Positions 12,167 through 23,300 of a stretch of 64,000 bases of DNA are shown here, in pieces. Location of the stretch: assembly GCA_023014485.1 (NCBI GenBank), contig JAJOZX010005791.1:216001-280000 (forward strand), written 5' to 3'. This DNA is from Bathynomus jamesi (taxonomy: Eukaryota; Arthropoda; Malacostraca; Isopoda; Cirolanidae). The translations under genes were made by a program, and so were the position numbers. The notes under the pieces were generated by a model. It saw only the letters and a list, made by a program, of their open reading frames with translations, ran no database searches and had not been told where the DNA came from. Position 1 is the first letter of the stretch. Every line of letters starts with the position of its first letter.

Positions 12167-13387
12167 TACAGGGTGTACATAAAAAGTCAGGATCTATTTT
12201 TGTGAAATAATTATTTTTTTCTATTTTTCTTTTCAGAAGCCCTTAGAATGAATACAGAAGAGCGTGTGGCAATAGTAATTTGGCGAATCGAGGGAAAGAA
12301 ATGCAATGACATCAGAGAGAAGTTTAGAAGGAGATTTCATAAGCCGGGGCCAATAGACAAGACAACACGAAAATTGGTGAACAAATTTAAACGAACGGGA
12401 TCTGTAAATGATGAAGCAAGATCAGGACGACCGTGTATGTCAGATCTTACCGTGAATGCAGTACGCGGAATTATCACTGAGCCACGTACGTCCGTTCGTG
12501 CTGCATCACACAGACTCGGCCTCCCGACGTCATCTGTGCACAAAATTCTGAAAGTTAATTTGCAGGAGAAAAGCTATCATTTGCAGGTTTTACATGATTT
12601 ACATGAGGAAGATTTCCCTCGACGAAGTGCTGTGTGTGCTGATCTCGTAGAACAAATCTGGAGTGATAATTTAATGGACAACATTCTCTTTAGTGATGAA
12701 GCCACTTTCCAGACGTGTGGAAAAGTAAATCGCCATAACTGTCGAATTTGGGCAGATGAAAGACCGAATGATTTCGTCCAAAATTGGGAAAGAGACTCAC
12801 CTAAAGTTAATGTCTGGATGGGTTTAACAAAATCTAAGGTTTACGGTCCTTTTTTCTTTGCTGAAGCTACAGTTACGGGGCTTATTTATCTGGACATGTT
12901 GCAGCAATCCCTTGAACCTCAGCTGATTGGGGATAGGATTGTTAGTACCGTCGTCTATCAACATGATGGTGCTCCTTGTCACTATGCCAAAATTGTTCAG
13001 GATTATCTAAATGGACGTTTTTCAAATCGCTGGATCGGACGCGGAAGCAACAGACCTTGGCCAGCGAGATCACCAGATTTAACCCCTTTAGATTTCTTTG
13101 CATGGGGCTTTATCAAATCGCACGTCTATCAGACGAAGATTACGAGTCTTGAAAACTTAGTACACGTATACGAACTGCTGCAGATAACATAACCCCGCAA
13201 ATGCTCCAGAATGTGTTTAGAAATGCTGCGGAACGATTTGAGCTGTGCAGGGATACTGATGGGCGTCACGTCGAATCCTACTCTTAATTATTTAATAAAT
13301 GTTACCACTTTATCATTTTATGATTGAATTCCATATAATTTCCAAGTGCTTCACAAAAATAGATCCTGACTTTATGTACACCCTGTA
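12167..13387 (+). mobile_element. Tc1/mariner-superfamily transposon, near full length
   Basis: Element 12169-13385 is flanked by TA on both sides. The ends are CAGGGTGTACATAAA... and its complement, with inverted repeats of about 36 bp that differ only by a 2-nt indel and the last base. It encloses one transposase gene. With nearly perfect ends and one late frameshift it is the best preserved small DNA transposon here, implying a fairly recent insertion. Confidence 0.9.
12248..13287 (+). pseudogene. Mariner transposase (DUF4817-type N-terminus), one late frameshift
   Basis: Starts at the ATG of MNTEERVAIVIW. The N-terminal helix-turn-helix region (about residues 1-100, with NKFKRTGSVND and SGRPC) matches the DUF4817 type common in arthropod mariners. 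The catalytic domain shows D in LFSDEATF, D in QHDGAPCH and D in ARSPDLTPLDFF. By my count 36 residues lie between the second and third Asp, which is not the classical D34D. The frame ends early at 13192. The usual C-terminus is readable in another frame to about 13287 (QMLQNVFRNAAERF). One indel near 13160 is enough to explain this. Confidence 0.85.
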
Positions 13388-14500
13388 TAACAATCTGTAA
13401 CTAATACTAATATGTAACCAATACTAATAGCCACAATGACAACCTCGTCTGCAAAGAGAGAGACAAGAATACTGTAAGTGATATTCCAGAAAAAAAATGG
13501 TACATAATAAAAATGACAAAAATGGATAATTAAAATATACATAAGCTACATAGGCCTAGTAACCTGCGGATGATAAATTACAGTTAATCCTCATTATGGA
13601 ATGCTAAGTTGAACAGGGAAACTATCTAAGAAAGTATGTAGGCCACAAATGATTAGTAGGCCATCTGCTAAGAAAATAACATGAAACATAATAGGCTTAT
13701 AAAGTAAAGTATACTAAGAAAATTAATGAGCAGGCCTATGCCTCTTCAATATAGTAGGCTGAGGTTAGTTATCTAAAACAAAGGCTACGGTAGGCCTCAG
13801 CTAGGCTAGAGTAAATTACAATTTGACTTTCCCATAGATAGGCCTAGCTTAGTCTAAGATAATTTACAGTATGAATCTTTCAGTACTAATCACAAACAGT
13901 ATAAAGCTTGCTAATGTCTTATTATTTATTGCTATTTACTATTTAGAATACAGCATAAGCTCCTTAAGGCAGCACTAAGAAATTATATATGCTAGGCTAG
14001 ACCAGTGTAGCCTAGGGCAGTACAATTGCAATGCTACGCTAATCAGTTGTGTGGTTTGATTGTTGCCAATTTGCAAAAATTGAAACCACAGTATGCGGCA
14101 TTGCATACAGATATGCAATAGTAAAAAATATTATGAGCTCGGTACATTGGAAATACACGAAACATACCGTGGAGAAGGTTTGCTTACTTGCTTGCGTGCG
14201 TGCTTTTTGATTGTATATGATGGCGGGAAACTTGGCGTCCCTTGTGTTGTCGTTGCCAATACATTTTTTCGCTCAACGATTTTACTAACAAACTAAAAGA
14301 ATCCTTAAAAGTAAACTCAAATCTAGTCACACCATGCCTCAAAATTTGCGTTATTTGAAAGGCACAAAATATATTTTTACATTTGCTTCGAACTTCTTTA
14401 ATAATTGCACTTTAATTTTTACTTAAATTTCTATTCATTGGGTGCTTAAGAATAAAAATTAATCATTGGACATGTTTAACTGGACATTTAATTTGTATTT
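13388..14500. other. Intergenic DNA rich in TAGGCCT
   Basis: No convincing gene. The motif TAGGCCT or its close variants occurs many times between about 13550 and 14030, and again at 20040-20460 inside the BEL element. A 67-codon frame at 14093-14296 has no recognisable feature and is treated as chance. Confidence 0.5.
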
Positions 14501-14509
14501 AAGTATTTA

Positions 14510-15453
14510 GATTTAAAATATTTCATTCGTGCCAATTTGTGCCAAATTTTCATTAATAAAAGATAATCCTGTGGTGCAAGACACTACAATACCTTCTAAT
14601 AATTTACCTACAACGACTGTCGCGGTACACCGAACACTATTCAGGCCAGCACCTTCGTGCCTGACGCCTGGCTCGGGGATGACGCGGGTGTCCTCCCTGG
14701 TGAACACTCCCGCAAAGTACTCATTCAGCACATTAACGATGTCCGCGTCGGAGGTCCGCAGCGCGCCGCTGGGGCCCTTTAACGGGCTTATTATGCTTCT
14801 AATGGGCTTTCTCCTATTAACATAACTGAAGAACTCCTTAGGGTTCCCCTTGCAGAGGCTTACCACCCGGAATTGTTCGTTACGTTTAGCTAGCCTAACC
14901 TTCGCCTTTACTTCCCTGCACAGACGGACATACGCTTCAGTGTTCTCATGGGAACGATTAGCCTTCGCCCTCCTATACGCAGCTTTCCTATTTCGGATAG
15001 CTGAAGCGATGTCACGACTGAACCACTTAGGCTGCGTTGAAGCAGGGGTGACCGGTTTTGAGGGTATGGCAGCAGACTGCAGCACCATAAACTCGTCCCT
15101 GAATGCACCCCCACACTCCCTCAACATCGCTACGCTATCCCGGAAGTCAACAAAGTCCGCCCGCCATAGATCGAGCTTACTGCCTCTCGAGTTACTACGC
15201 TTCACCCGAGGGACGCAGACACAGAACCTAATCGGACCGTGATCACTCTCGCCCAACGATTCGTCAACGGTGAGGCCAGTGACGAGGTTGTCTTCGGTCG
15301 TGAATACAGTCTAGAACGTTTTCGCCTCGTGTAGGCCCATTGACCTACTGAGTCAGGAAGTTCTCATCAACAAAGTCTCCTCCCTTCGGCATCATCAGTC
15401 CTGTGTTCCCAGTTTATGCCGCGACAGTTAAAGTTTCCTAAAACTACACACAC
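14510..15453 (-). pseudogene. CR1-like ORF2 fragment (family B), downstream half of a split copy
   Basis: The minus strand reads the end of the endonuclease (GESDHGPIRFCVCVPRVKRSN) and the endonuclease-RT linker (PKWFSRDIASAIRNRKAAYRRAK, NPKEFFSYVNRRKPIRS, VLNEYFAGVFT). After a deletion come a few residues of the RT start (VVGKLLEGI). Endonuclease upstream of the split (GNFNCRGINW) reads from 15453. The upstream half of the same copy is at 27173-27410, separated by the nested transposon. The family is the same as copy 3 at 29490-31745. Confidence 0.8.
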
Positions 15454-16170
15454 TAGGATGTATCATGCTCATTGAAGCGCGAATTTCAAGATTGGCAGTA
15501 TGTATTCCCAGTGGTGTAGTGCTGTGGGAATGCGTGGGAACGGCGTTCCCTTACTTTTTTTGGTAGACGGAACGGCGTTCCCTCATTATTTCAAATAAAT
15601 CCGAACTTACAAATCTCTAACGTCATGAAATTTTAATTCCCACCCCTAGAAGAAATATGAGAAAGAATCATTAACTGCTTCATTTCTTTTAGCTTCGACT
15701 GAGGCAATGCTAGCCTATAAAGATCTGGTGAAACAGTCACCACGGCGTACCAGTTGTTAACTTTTTTTCAGTTAATCATTCCAGTTGTTAGCTATTTTTA
15801 TTGATCGTACTGGATGTCGTATATCTAATGACACTGGAAATACTGCATCTTCAACCTTGGAATATATCCTAATATCCAGTGCATATGACCTCAAAATATC
15901 CCTGAAATTGGTCAGATTTCAAAAGATTCCCCGGGGGGGCTTACAGTGCCCCCGGACCCCCAGCTGTATGGGCTCGCCGCGCTCGCCATTGTCCCCCCCG
16001 CATCTGAGTAACACTTTCAAAATGCGTTCCCTCACTTCTTTATTTAGCACTACACCACTGTGTATTCCTATGTAAAATTAAATTTTAGGAGGGGTTTGTT
16101 TTCTTGAACTTTTGCTAAAATCATGTTTGTGTTCAAATTTTCATTTTTCGTTTTCTGGTTATATACAGAA
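15454..16170 (+). repeat. Left terminal inverted repeat (split by a MITE)
   Basis: 15454-15508 and 16069-16170 together match the complement of about 27010-27172. The 552-bp hAT MITE plus one target copy lies between the two parts. Confidence 0.8.
15501..16068. mobile_element. hAT-type MITE with 8-bp TSD TGTATTCC
   Basis: The element is 15509-16060 (552 bp). It starts CAGTGGTGTAGTGCT and ends with the exact complement AGCACTACACCACTG. TGTATTCC flanks both sides (15501-15508, 16061-16068). The other arm of the host TIR (27102-27130, complement) has the uninterrupted site with one TGTATTCC, so the insertion is proven inside this window. It contains two GGAACGGCGTTCCCT blocks and no coding capacity. 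Confidence 0.95.
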
Positions 16171-16321
16171 CAGCTGGGCAGTACATACACTGTAGTACAA
16201 ATGTAACAGACCCGTTTCTTACCAAACAAAACCATTGTAACGGCTGTTATAGGCTACTAGAGTTTCACTGTGATAATTTTCTGTTTCAGATACAAAGCTT
16301 GGTGAAGATTGTGTAGCCACC

Positions 16322-18744
16322 ATGGCTAAGCAAGGACGAAAGACCAGAAAAAGTTCTGGTTCAAAGCTGAGTGAGCTGGTGGGTCCAGGCAAGCAGTTAT
16401 TTTCCACAGAAGTTCCAACCTGGAGAGCTGTGTTTCAGAGAGGAATCCTCCTCCAGGAAGAGAAGCTGCTTCTGAATGATATGAAGAGAGCTCAGTACTC
16501 TCTGCAAGATTTGGCTAAGGACTTGGCATCACTGGTACTGGCACATTGGCGCAAAAGCAATGTTCACTCCTCCTGTGATCATTCAAGAGAGATCCATTGC
16601 CAGGAAGATTCTTGTCAGGTGGAATGAAATGATTGACCTAGTGAATGGCAGAGTGAAGGCTGCAAAGAGAGAGAAGAGAATATCTGAACTTGATACATTG
16701 TTTGACATAACCTGCAGACAGGATATCACTGTCTGTGGAACTGAAGCATCTGGCTGCTCTGGCTCTGCTGCTAGAGTTCATGTCAACTGTGACTGTCCTC
16801 TGCCTCAGAAGATTCCAAAGCTAGAGCTAGAGTGGCTCCATTACCAGAGGATCAAAACCTCAAAAGTTTCTGGCTTCCAGATGGCATCTGTTGATGTGAA
16901 GGAAACAGTGAAGCAGGTGAAGGCTGCTAAGAGGAAGGAGGAAGAACAGAAGGCAGCTGAGAAGAGAAACAGAAAAGAGGAAGAAGAAAAGGAGCTACTG
17001 CTTAGAGCTGATGATGGTGATGATGATGATGATGATGATGAGGTGACTTCCTTGCAAGAGTCTCCAGGCAGAGCAGCTCCTACTGCTGACACAGATTTTT
17101 CCAGTACTGCACCAGGCACAAGCTCCAGTGCCAACACTGGCAAAGTGTCCACCTCTGCCAGGAGGAACTACATGGATATCTCAAGCACTGCTGCGGCTGC
17201 AGTCAGGTTCAAGGTGGCAAACACTCGTGCAGCAGCCATTGCAACTGGTTTCTTGCAAGATCTCATCAAAGCTGGCCATCTATCTGCTGATAAGGCATAT
17301 CTAGCTGTTGACAGGGTGAAGATATGGAGGGGTAAGGAGTCTGTAATAGGTGCCTCGGTGGAGGCCCTGGAGAAAAGGACAGAAGGAGAGGAGATCAAGG
17401 GAATTTTCTTTGATGGAAAACAAGATAAGAAGACAAAGATCATGAGGTACAATGAAGAAACTGGCCGCTTCCATCCTGATATTACAACTGAAGAGCACTA
17501 TAGTGTTACCTGGGAACCTGAGGGGAAGTATCTCTTCCATTGTACACCAGAAGAACCTGAAGGAAATGAGAAACCTGCACTGAAGATAGCTCAGGCTCTG
17601 TTTGAGTGGATTAGTGCTCATGGTGCCAAATATACTATTGTGGTCCTTGGTGGTAACTCCACCAACACAAACACAGGACCTGATGGAGGAGCCATCACTC
17701 ACTTGGAGAGACTGCTAGGTCACAAGTGTCACTGGCTGATATGCCAGTTGCATATTAATGAACTCAGCCTCAGGCACATGATCATCAAGCTTGATGGTCC
17801 CTACACGCACAAGTCTGGGTTCAGTGGCCCAATAGGAAAACTTTTGGAGAAGATCAATGACATACCTGTCAACTTTAGCTTCAAGGCTCTGCCAAGAGGA
17901 GATATAATTGAACTGCCAGAAGACATTGTACAGAACCTTAGCACTGACCAGAAGAACTGCTACCTACTGATCAAAGCTCTCAAGACAGGAGATTTGAGCA
18001 AGGAAGTTGCTGGTCTGAAGTGTGGCCCACTGAATCAGTCACGCTGGCTGGCTACAGGTGATGCTCTGTTGATGCTGTGGATGCGGCGGCATGGTCTGAA
18101 GAGGGAGGTGTTGAAGAAGCTGGAGGTGCTGCTGAAGTTTTGCATGGACTTCTACTTTAAGATGTATTTTGAGATCAAGGTGAAGCATCACATGAAGTAT
18201 GGACCTCACCATATTGTGACTGACCGCTCTGGGACTGCTGAGAAGCCAGACCTCTGAAGTCAGGAACATAATCACTCATGTGATAGTTCGTGGAGCATAT
18301 CATGCTCACAGTGAGAGCCTCATTGCCTCTCTCCTGTGCAGTGAGGATGAGGAGGAGAGGGCATGGGGGGTTGAGATGATCAAGAAGATCAGAGGTAAGT
18401 CTGAGTATGGAGATATGAGTCTGAGAACTCATAGAATCCCTAAACTGAATTTTGATGCTACTTCTCCAATTGCTCTGATTAATTGGGATAAGGAGAAACT
18501 GTATGAGCCACTCTTCACTTGTAAGATGTCAACAGAAGTTGAGGAGCTTCTCAGGTCTCCACTTGAAGTTGAGAACTTCTCAGTTCACACTCAAAGCTGT
18601 GAAAAAGCAGTCCAGGAAGTTTCAGCTGCAGCTCATGCAGTGTATGGGCAAGAGAGAAGAAATGGTTTTGTTCGTGCTAGGATCGATCACAGAGAATTGT
18701 TGCCAGTTTTCAAGTCAAAGCAAGACATTATGAACATGTTTTAG
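16322..18744 (+). pseudogene. Putative transposase of unclassified family, two frameshifts
   Basis: The reading frame is 16322-16560, then 16560-18250, then 18253-18744; two single-base shifts (near 16555 and 18252) break it. The start has a strong context, GCCACCATGG, and TTTTCTGTTTCAG at about 16276-16288 looks like a 3' splice site, so a 5' UTR intron is possible. The N-terminus is basic. A Glu/Lys-rich stretch with a (D)8 run follows (about 17010-17040). The best conserved block is GGNSTNTNTG...CHWLICQLHINELSLRHM...GFSGPIGKLLE (17650-17850), followed by LSTDQKN, SRWLATGDALL and AHSESLIASLLCSEDEEER. I recognise this as a widespread uncharacterised arthropod/cnidarian protein family, from memory only. 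An RNase H-like transposase role is inferred from its place between TIRs. Confidence 0.7.
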
Positions 18745-19212
18745 ATCTCTACAAGACCTGCTAGACAAATCAAGATGCTTTCAGAAGAAAAAATCTCAAA
18801 ACATTCAGTTGACCAGCGTATTATTACAAGCTGGGGGTGGAGGAGGGACTTATACAAATATTAAAGAAGAATTACAATTGCAAAAAAAAGGTTGAACGTC
18901 ACAGCAGCTTGCGGAAAGGCTGGGGCAGCTGCCATCACACTCAGTGATGCCGAAAAGAAAATAAATAAAAATTGGTGGAGGCGTTTCTAAAAAAACAAAA
19001 TGCAAGACCAAGAAAGAACAACAAAAAGATTCTGCCTGATGAGAATAGCCGCGAAATGCGGTGTATAGGAGACTAAAAATCATACAATTCCTTAGTTTTG
19101 GGCCATTTTGGGTGATTTTAGTTATTTTAGGGGGTTATGAACCACTTTGGCTGATCTTAAATGGGTCCAAGCCTGCCCCTAGAAATGCTTAAGAGAGTAT
19201 GTGAACAATATG
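18745..19212. other. Right non-coding part of the nested transposon
   Basis: Sequence between the gene and the BEL/Pao insertion. Before that insertion it was continuous with 26967-27172. It carries A-rich stretches and no recognisable gene. Confidence 0.6.
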
Positions 19213-19219
19213 GAACATA

Positions 19220-19998
19220 TGGAAAAACTATACGCGCTCACAACATGGTATCATATGTGGTACATTTATTTCATAATTAAATATAAATTATTAATTAATT
19301 GAATTAAATATCTATACAAAATTGCCTCGGGATTGGCGACATAGCCTATTGGGAATGAAATAATTGAATTGCCATACGTACAAAGAACCTGTACGTATGA
19401 ATCAGCCCCACATAGCAACAAGAAAACCCAATTTATTATTTAGTCTACCAAAAGGTAGTAGACACAACAAAATCATGTTAGTTCAGCAAATAATACACCA
19501 GAACCAAGGAACGGCTCTCAGGGGTGTTTATGTTACAGCGAAGCTTTAAACTGGGAGGATGTCTTTGTCCCCCTCTAGTTCTGAGTGAATTCCTTATAAT
19601 ATAAAACCTAAGACTATAAAAGGATAGGCCTATTCCTTCAGGTTTATATAGTGACTGCCTATATTAATTACCTTAAGTAAATTCGCCGCGTAACTCCATC
19701 GTGGCGGCCCTACACCGAAAATGATCGTAACGCCCTACATCGAAGCAAACAAAGGACCCAGCAAAAATAAGGTGAGGCAATTTCAGTTTTCATTAACATA
19801 AGGTTTCGCCAATCCGGGCGCTAAAATTACCGTAATCACTTAAATATAAAACGGTCCTTTAACAACCTACATATTTATAACTCTCTAACGAAAAAGCATA
19901 GGGCTTTTGTCGGTAACCCTCCACTGACGTCTGTTGGAAATTTCCAACGGATGAGGGCACAGGCAATCAACCCATAGCCCTAAATAGTTTTTTTCAAA
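19220..19998 (+). repeat. 5' LTR of BEL/Pao element
   Basis: Begins TGGAAAAACTATACGCGCTC and ends ...TTTTTTTCAAA. It matches 26181-26959 with only scattered substitutions and small indels by eye. An inverted repeat TTGGAAATTTCCAA lies near 19932-19950. Confidence 0.9.
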
Positions 19999-20016
19999 TG
20001 GTGGCCCTGTGAAGGG
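19999..20016 (+). promoter_or_regulatory. Primer binding site, tRNA-Ile type
   Basis: TGGTGGCCC directly follows the 5' LTR and is complementary to the 3' end of tRNA-Ile as I know it. The next bases keep a partial match. Confidence 0.6.
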
Positions 20017-20039
20017 GAACTAACCCCTCTAAAATTTAC

Positions 20040-20515
20040 ACTGACACACGTAGTGGCTAGGCTTAACTCAGTAGGCCTAACCCTAATTTCAACCGTAACC
20101 CCACTATAGTTTTCATATGGTGGCCTAAGCAACTGGGAACCGATTCCTTTACCTTTACACTAATCGAAAACAAAGGCTTGTTCATTTAACAGGCATAACT
20201 TATTTTAGGTCCTAAAAATAATAGGCCCACAACATTAAACCTATTTAATAGGTCCTACTCTTCAAACTAAAAACAAAGCCTTGTTAATTTAACAAGCTTA
20301 ACTCATTTGAGGTCCTATAAAATAATAGGCCCAAACATAAGCCTACTTGGTAGGCCCAAACAAATAGGCCTATTTAGTAGGCCCACCTAACTTTACCTTA
20401 CATAATAGGCCTACCTCTTAAAGTAGGCCTTACTCTTTACACTCAAGGCCTATCCTAATTAAAAACTAAATTTATAATTGAACCTGTGGTGTAGGTTATA
20501 AAATTTATTTCAGCA
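20040..20515. other. AGGCCTA-rich leader of the BEL element
   Basis: Many AATAGGCC/TAGGCCTA words and two diverged copies of a segment with ACAAAGGCTTG and ACAGGCATAACT (about 20160-20300). No reading frame of note, although gag would be expected to follow here. Confidence 0.5.
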
Positions 20516-20529
20516 ATTTAACTTACTCA

Positions 20530-20877
20530 TTAACATCACAAAATTCGACTCAGACCTGTAACATCACAAAATTCGACTCAGACCTGTAACATCACAAAAA
20601 TTCGACTCAGACCTGTAACATCACAAAATTCGACTCAGACCTGTAACATCACAAAATTCGACTCAGACCTGTAACATCACAAAATTCGACTCAGACCTGT
20701 AACATCACAAAATTCGACTCAGACCTGTAACATCACAAAATTCGACTCAGACCTGTAACATCACAAAATTCGACTCAGACCTGTAACATCACAAAATTCG
20801 ACTCAGACCTGTAACATCACAAAATTCGACTCAGACCTGTAACATCACAAAATTCGACTCGAACTGTAACATCACAA
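20530..20877 (+). repeat. 28-bp tandem repeat, about 12 copies
   Basis: Unit TAACATCACAAAATTCGACT plus CAGACCTG, head to tail and nearly identical. The third copy has one extra A; the last is degenerate. The strong homogeneity implies recent expansion. Confidence 0.95.
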
Positions 20878-21296
20878 AGACCTAAAGCAATTGCACGAAT
20901 TCAAACCTACACCCACCTAACACCTATTCCAACCTATTCCAATTCCTATTTGACATAGGCCTAACCTATTCCAAGTCCTATTTGACCAATATAGGCCCAA
21001 CCTATTCCAATTCCTATTTGACCAATATAGGCCCAACCTATTCCAATTTGACATATAGGCACAACCTATTACAGACAAGGCTTGATATAAGGGTCTCAAA
21101 TGCAACGTTTGAGGATCTTTACTCAGCCAAATTGATTAACCTAATCCAAATCCCAAAAATAAAACCCTATAACAAAATACTGTACACATTTACACACACA
21201 CACACGTACGGTACAGTATATAAATATATACATACGACTTCAAACATCCAATTCTTCTTTTAAAAGAAGAAACACAACAGATTTCATTAACAGACA

Positions 21297-21457
21297 CATA
21301 CATTCCTTGCAAACAGATTGGATTCCTTCAAAACCCCAAACCTTCCAGACCTACCGTAGGATATACAACATTTACTCATTCATAACTACGGGAATTAATT
21401 TCATTGGAGTGGTGAATCCAAGTTTTGAAGACCAACTGGATTCGGAGGAATGACACA

Positions 21458-21488
<31 letters not shown>

Positions 21489-21650
21489 CACTACTCTTTC
21501 AATGTGTCCTCAAACACAACAACCTGTCTAAACATAACCAAGGATCGGAGAGTAAAAGCTTTTATTGCTGCGCTCTGATTCTGTGCACATAATTTTGTGC
21601 CAAAAATTATATGGTTAGACAGTGACACAAACAAACTACTCTACTCCAAA
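21297..21650 (+). pseudogene. Diverged duplicate of the BEL integrase N-terminal segment
   Basis: Matches 24730-25060 (for example ACATTCCTTGCAAACA, CCTTCCAGACCTACC, GCTTTTATTGCTGC, AAAATTATATGGTTAGACA). A (CA)n tract (21453-21490) is inserted in it. Frames are broken. Confidence 0.7.
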
Positions 21651-23040
21651 GGGTTGATGGCCTACCCTTGGCCATAGCCCAACAAATTCATCAAAGGGCT
21701 GATGGCCTACCCTTGGCCATAGCCCAACAAATCATCAAAGGGCCTTGGCCTACCCTTGGCCATAGCCCAACAAATTCATCAAAGGGCTGATGGCCTACCT
21801 TGGCCATAGCCCAACAAATTCATCAAAGGGCTGATGGCCTACCCTTGGCCATAGCCCAACAAATTCATCAAAGGGCTGATGGCCTACCCTTGGCCATAGC
21901 CCAACAAATTCATCAAAGGGCTGATGGCCTACCTTGGCCATAGCCCAACAAATTCATCAAAGGGCTGATGGCCTACCCTTGGCCATAGCCCAACAAATTC
22001 ATCAAAGGGCTGATGGCCTACCCTTGGCCATAGCCCAACAAATTCATCAAAGGGCTGATGGCCTACCCTTGGCCATAGCCCAACAAATTCATCAAAGGGC
22101 TTGGCCTACCTTGGCCATAGCCCAACAAATTCATCAAAGGGCTGATGGCCTACCTTGGCCATAGCCCAACAAATTCATCAAAGGGCTGATGGCCTACCCT
22201 TGGCCATAGCCCAACAAATTCATCAAAGGGCTGATGGCCTACCTTGGCCATAGCCCAACAAATTCATCAAAGGGCTGATGGCCTACCTTGGCCATAGCCC
22301 AACAAATTCATCAAAGGCTGATGGCCTACCCTTGGCCATAGCCCAACAAATTCATCAAAGGCTGATGGCCTACCCTTGGCCATAGCCCAACAAATTCATC
22401 AAAGGGCTGATGGCCTACCCTTGGCCATAGCCCAACAAATTCATCAAAGGGCTGATGGCCTACCTTGGCCATAGCCCAACAAATTCATCAAAGGGCTGAT
22501 GGCCTACCCTTGGCCATAGCCCAACAAATCATCAAAGGGCTTGGCCTACCTTGGCCATAGCCCAACAAATTCATCAAAGGGCTGATGGCCTACCTTGGCC
22601 ATAGCCCAACAAATTCATCAAAGGGCTGATGGCCTACCTTGGCCATAGCCCAACAAATTCATCAAAGGGCTGATGGCCTACCTTGGCCATAGCCCAACAA
22701 ATTCATCAAAGGGCTGATGGCCTACCCTTGGCCATAGCCCAACAAATTCATCAAAGGGCTGATGGCCTACCCTTGGCCATAGCCCAACAAATCATCAAAG
22801 GGCCTTGGCCTACCTTGGCCATAGCCCAACAAATTCATCAAAGGGCTGATGGCCTACCTTGGCCATAGCCCAACAAATTCATCAAAGGGCCTTGGCCTAC
22901 CTTGGCCATAGCCCAACAATTCATCAAAGGGCTGATGGCCTACCTTGGCCATAGCCCAACAATTCATCAAGGGCTGATGGTCTCCTTGGCCATAGCCCAA
23001 CATATTCATCAAGGGCTGATGGCCTCCTTGGCCATAGCCC
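21645..23040 (+). repeat. 45-bp satellite array, about 31 copies
   Basis: The unit is about 45 bp: AAAGGGCTGATGGCCTACCC followed by TTGGCCATAGCCCAACAAATTC and ATC. Copies differ mainly by single-base loss in CCCTT or ATTCATC and by replacement of CTGATGG with CTTGG. Several units are out of phase by one base, so long frames across it are artefacts. Confidence 0.95.
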
Positions 23041-23212
23041 AACAAACAACAAGGGTCTTGTGGCCTCCCTTGGCCAGAGACCAAACAACATTGGTCTTGT
23101 GGCCTCCCTTGGCCAGAGACCAAACAACAAGGGTCTTGTGGCCTCCTTTGGCCAGAGACCAAACAAAAAGGGTCTTGTGGCCTCCCTTGGCCATAGGCCA
23201 AACAACACAAAA
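23040..23212 (+). repeat. Related 43-44-bp repeat, four copies
   Basis: Units with GGGTCTTGTGGCCTCCCTTG and GCCAGAGACCAAACAAC form a distinct subtype at the right edge of the 45-bp array. They share the GGCCT...CTTGGCCA core. Confidence 0.9.
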
Positions 23213-23214
23213 AC

Positions 23215-23300
23215 AGTACAGGATTCAAAGCCCCAAGCCCTCCAGATCTACCTGTGGAGGAGTAAATTTACTCCACTAAAACTACGGGTATTGACTAGTC
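23215..23300 (+). pseudogene. Second short duplicate of the integrase segment
   Basis: GATTCAAAGCCCCAAGCCCT, CTACCTGTGGAGGAGTAAA and ACTACGGGTATTGACTA match 24765-24845. The satellite arrays are therefore bracketed by two copies of the same integrase piece. Confidence 0.75.

Noticed and set aside
14093..14296. Short plus-strand ORF starting MRHCIQICNSKK
   Set aside because: No homology, no flanking signals and TE-rich surroundings; probably chance.
16841..17702. Minus-strand ORFs opposite the nested transposon gene (Ser-rich)
   Set aside because: They are shadows of the Glu/Asp/Lys-rich coding strand.
20530..23212. CRISPR-like direct repeats
   Set aside because: The arrays are head-to-tail satellites with no unique spacers, inside a eukaryotic retrotransposon.
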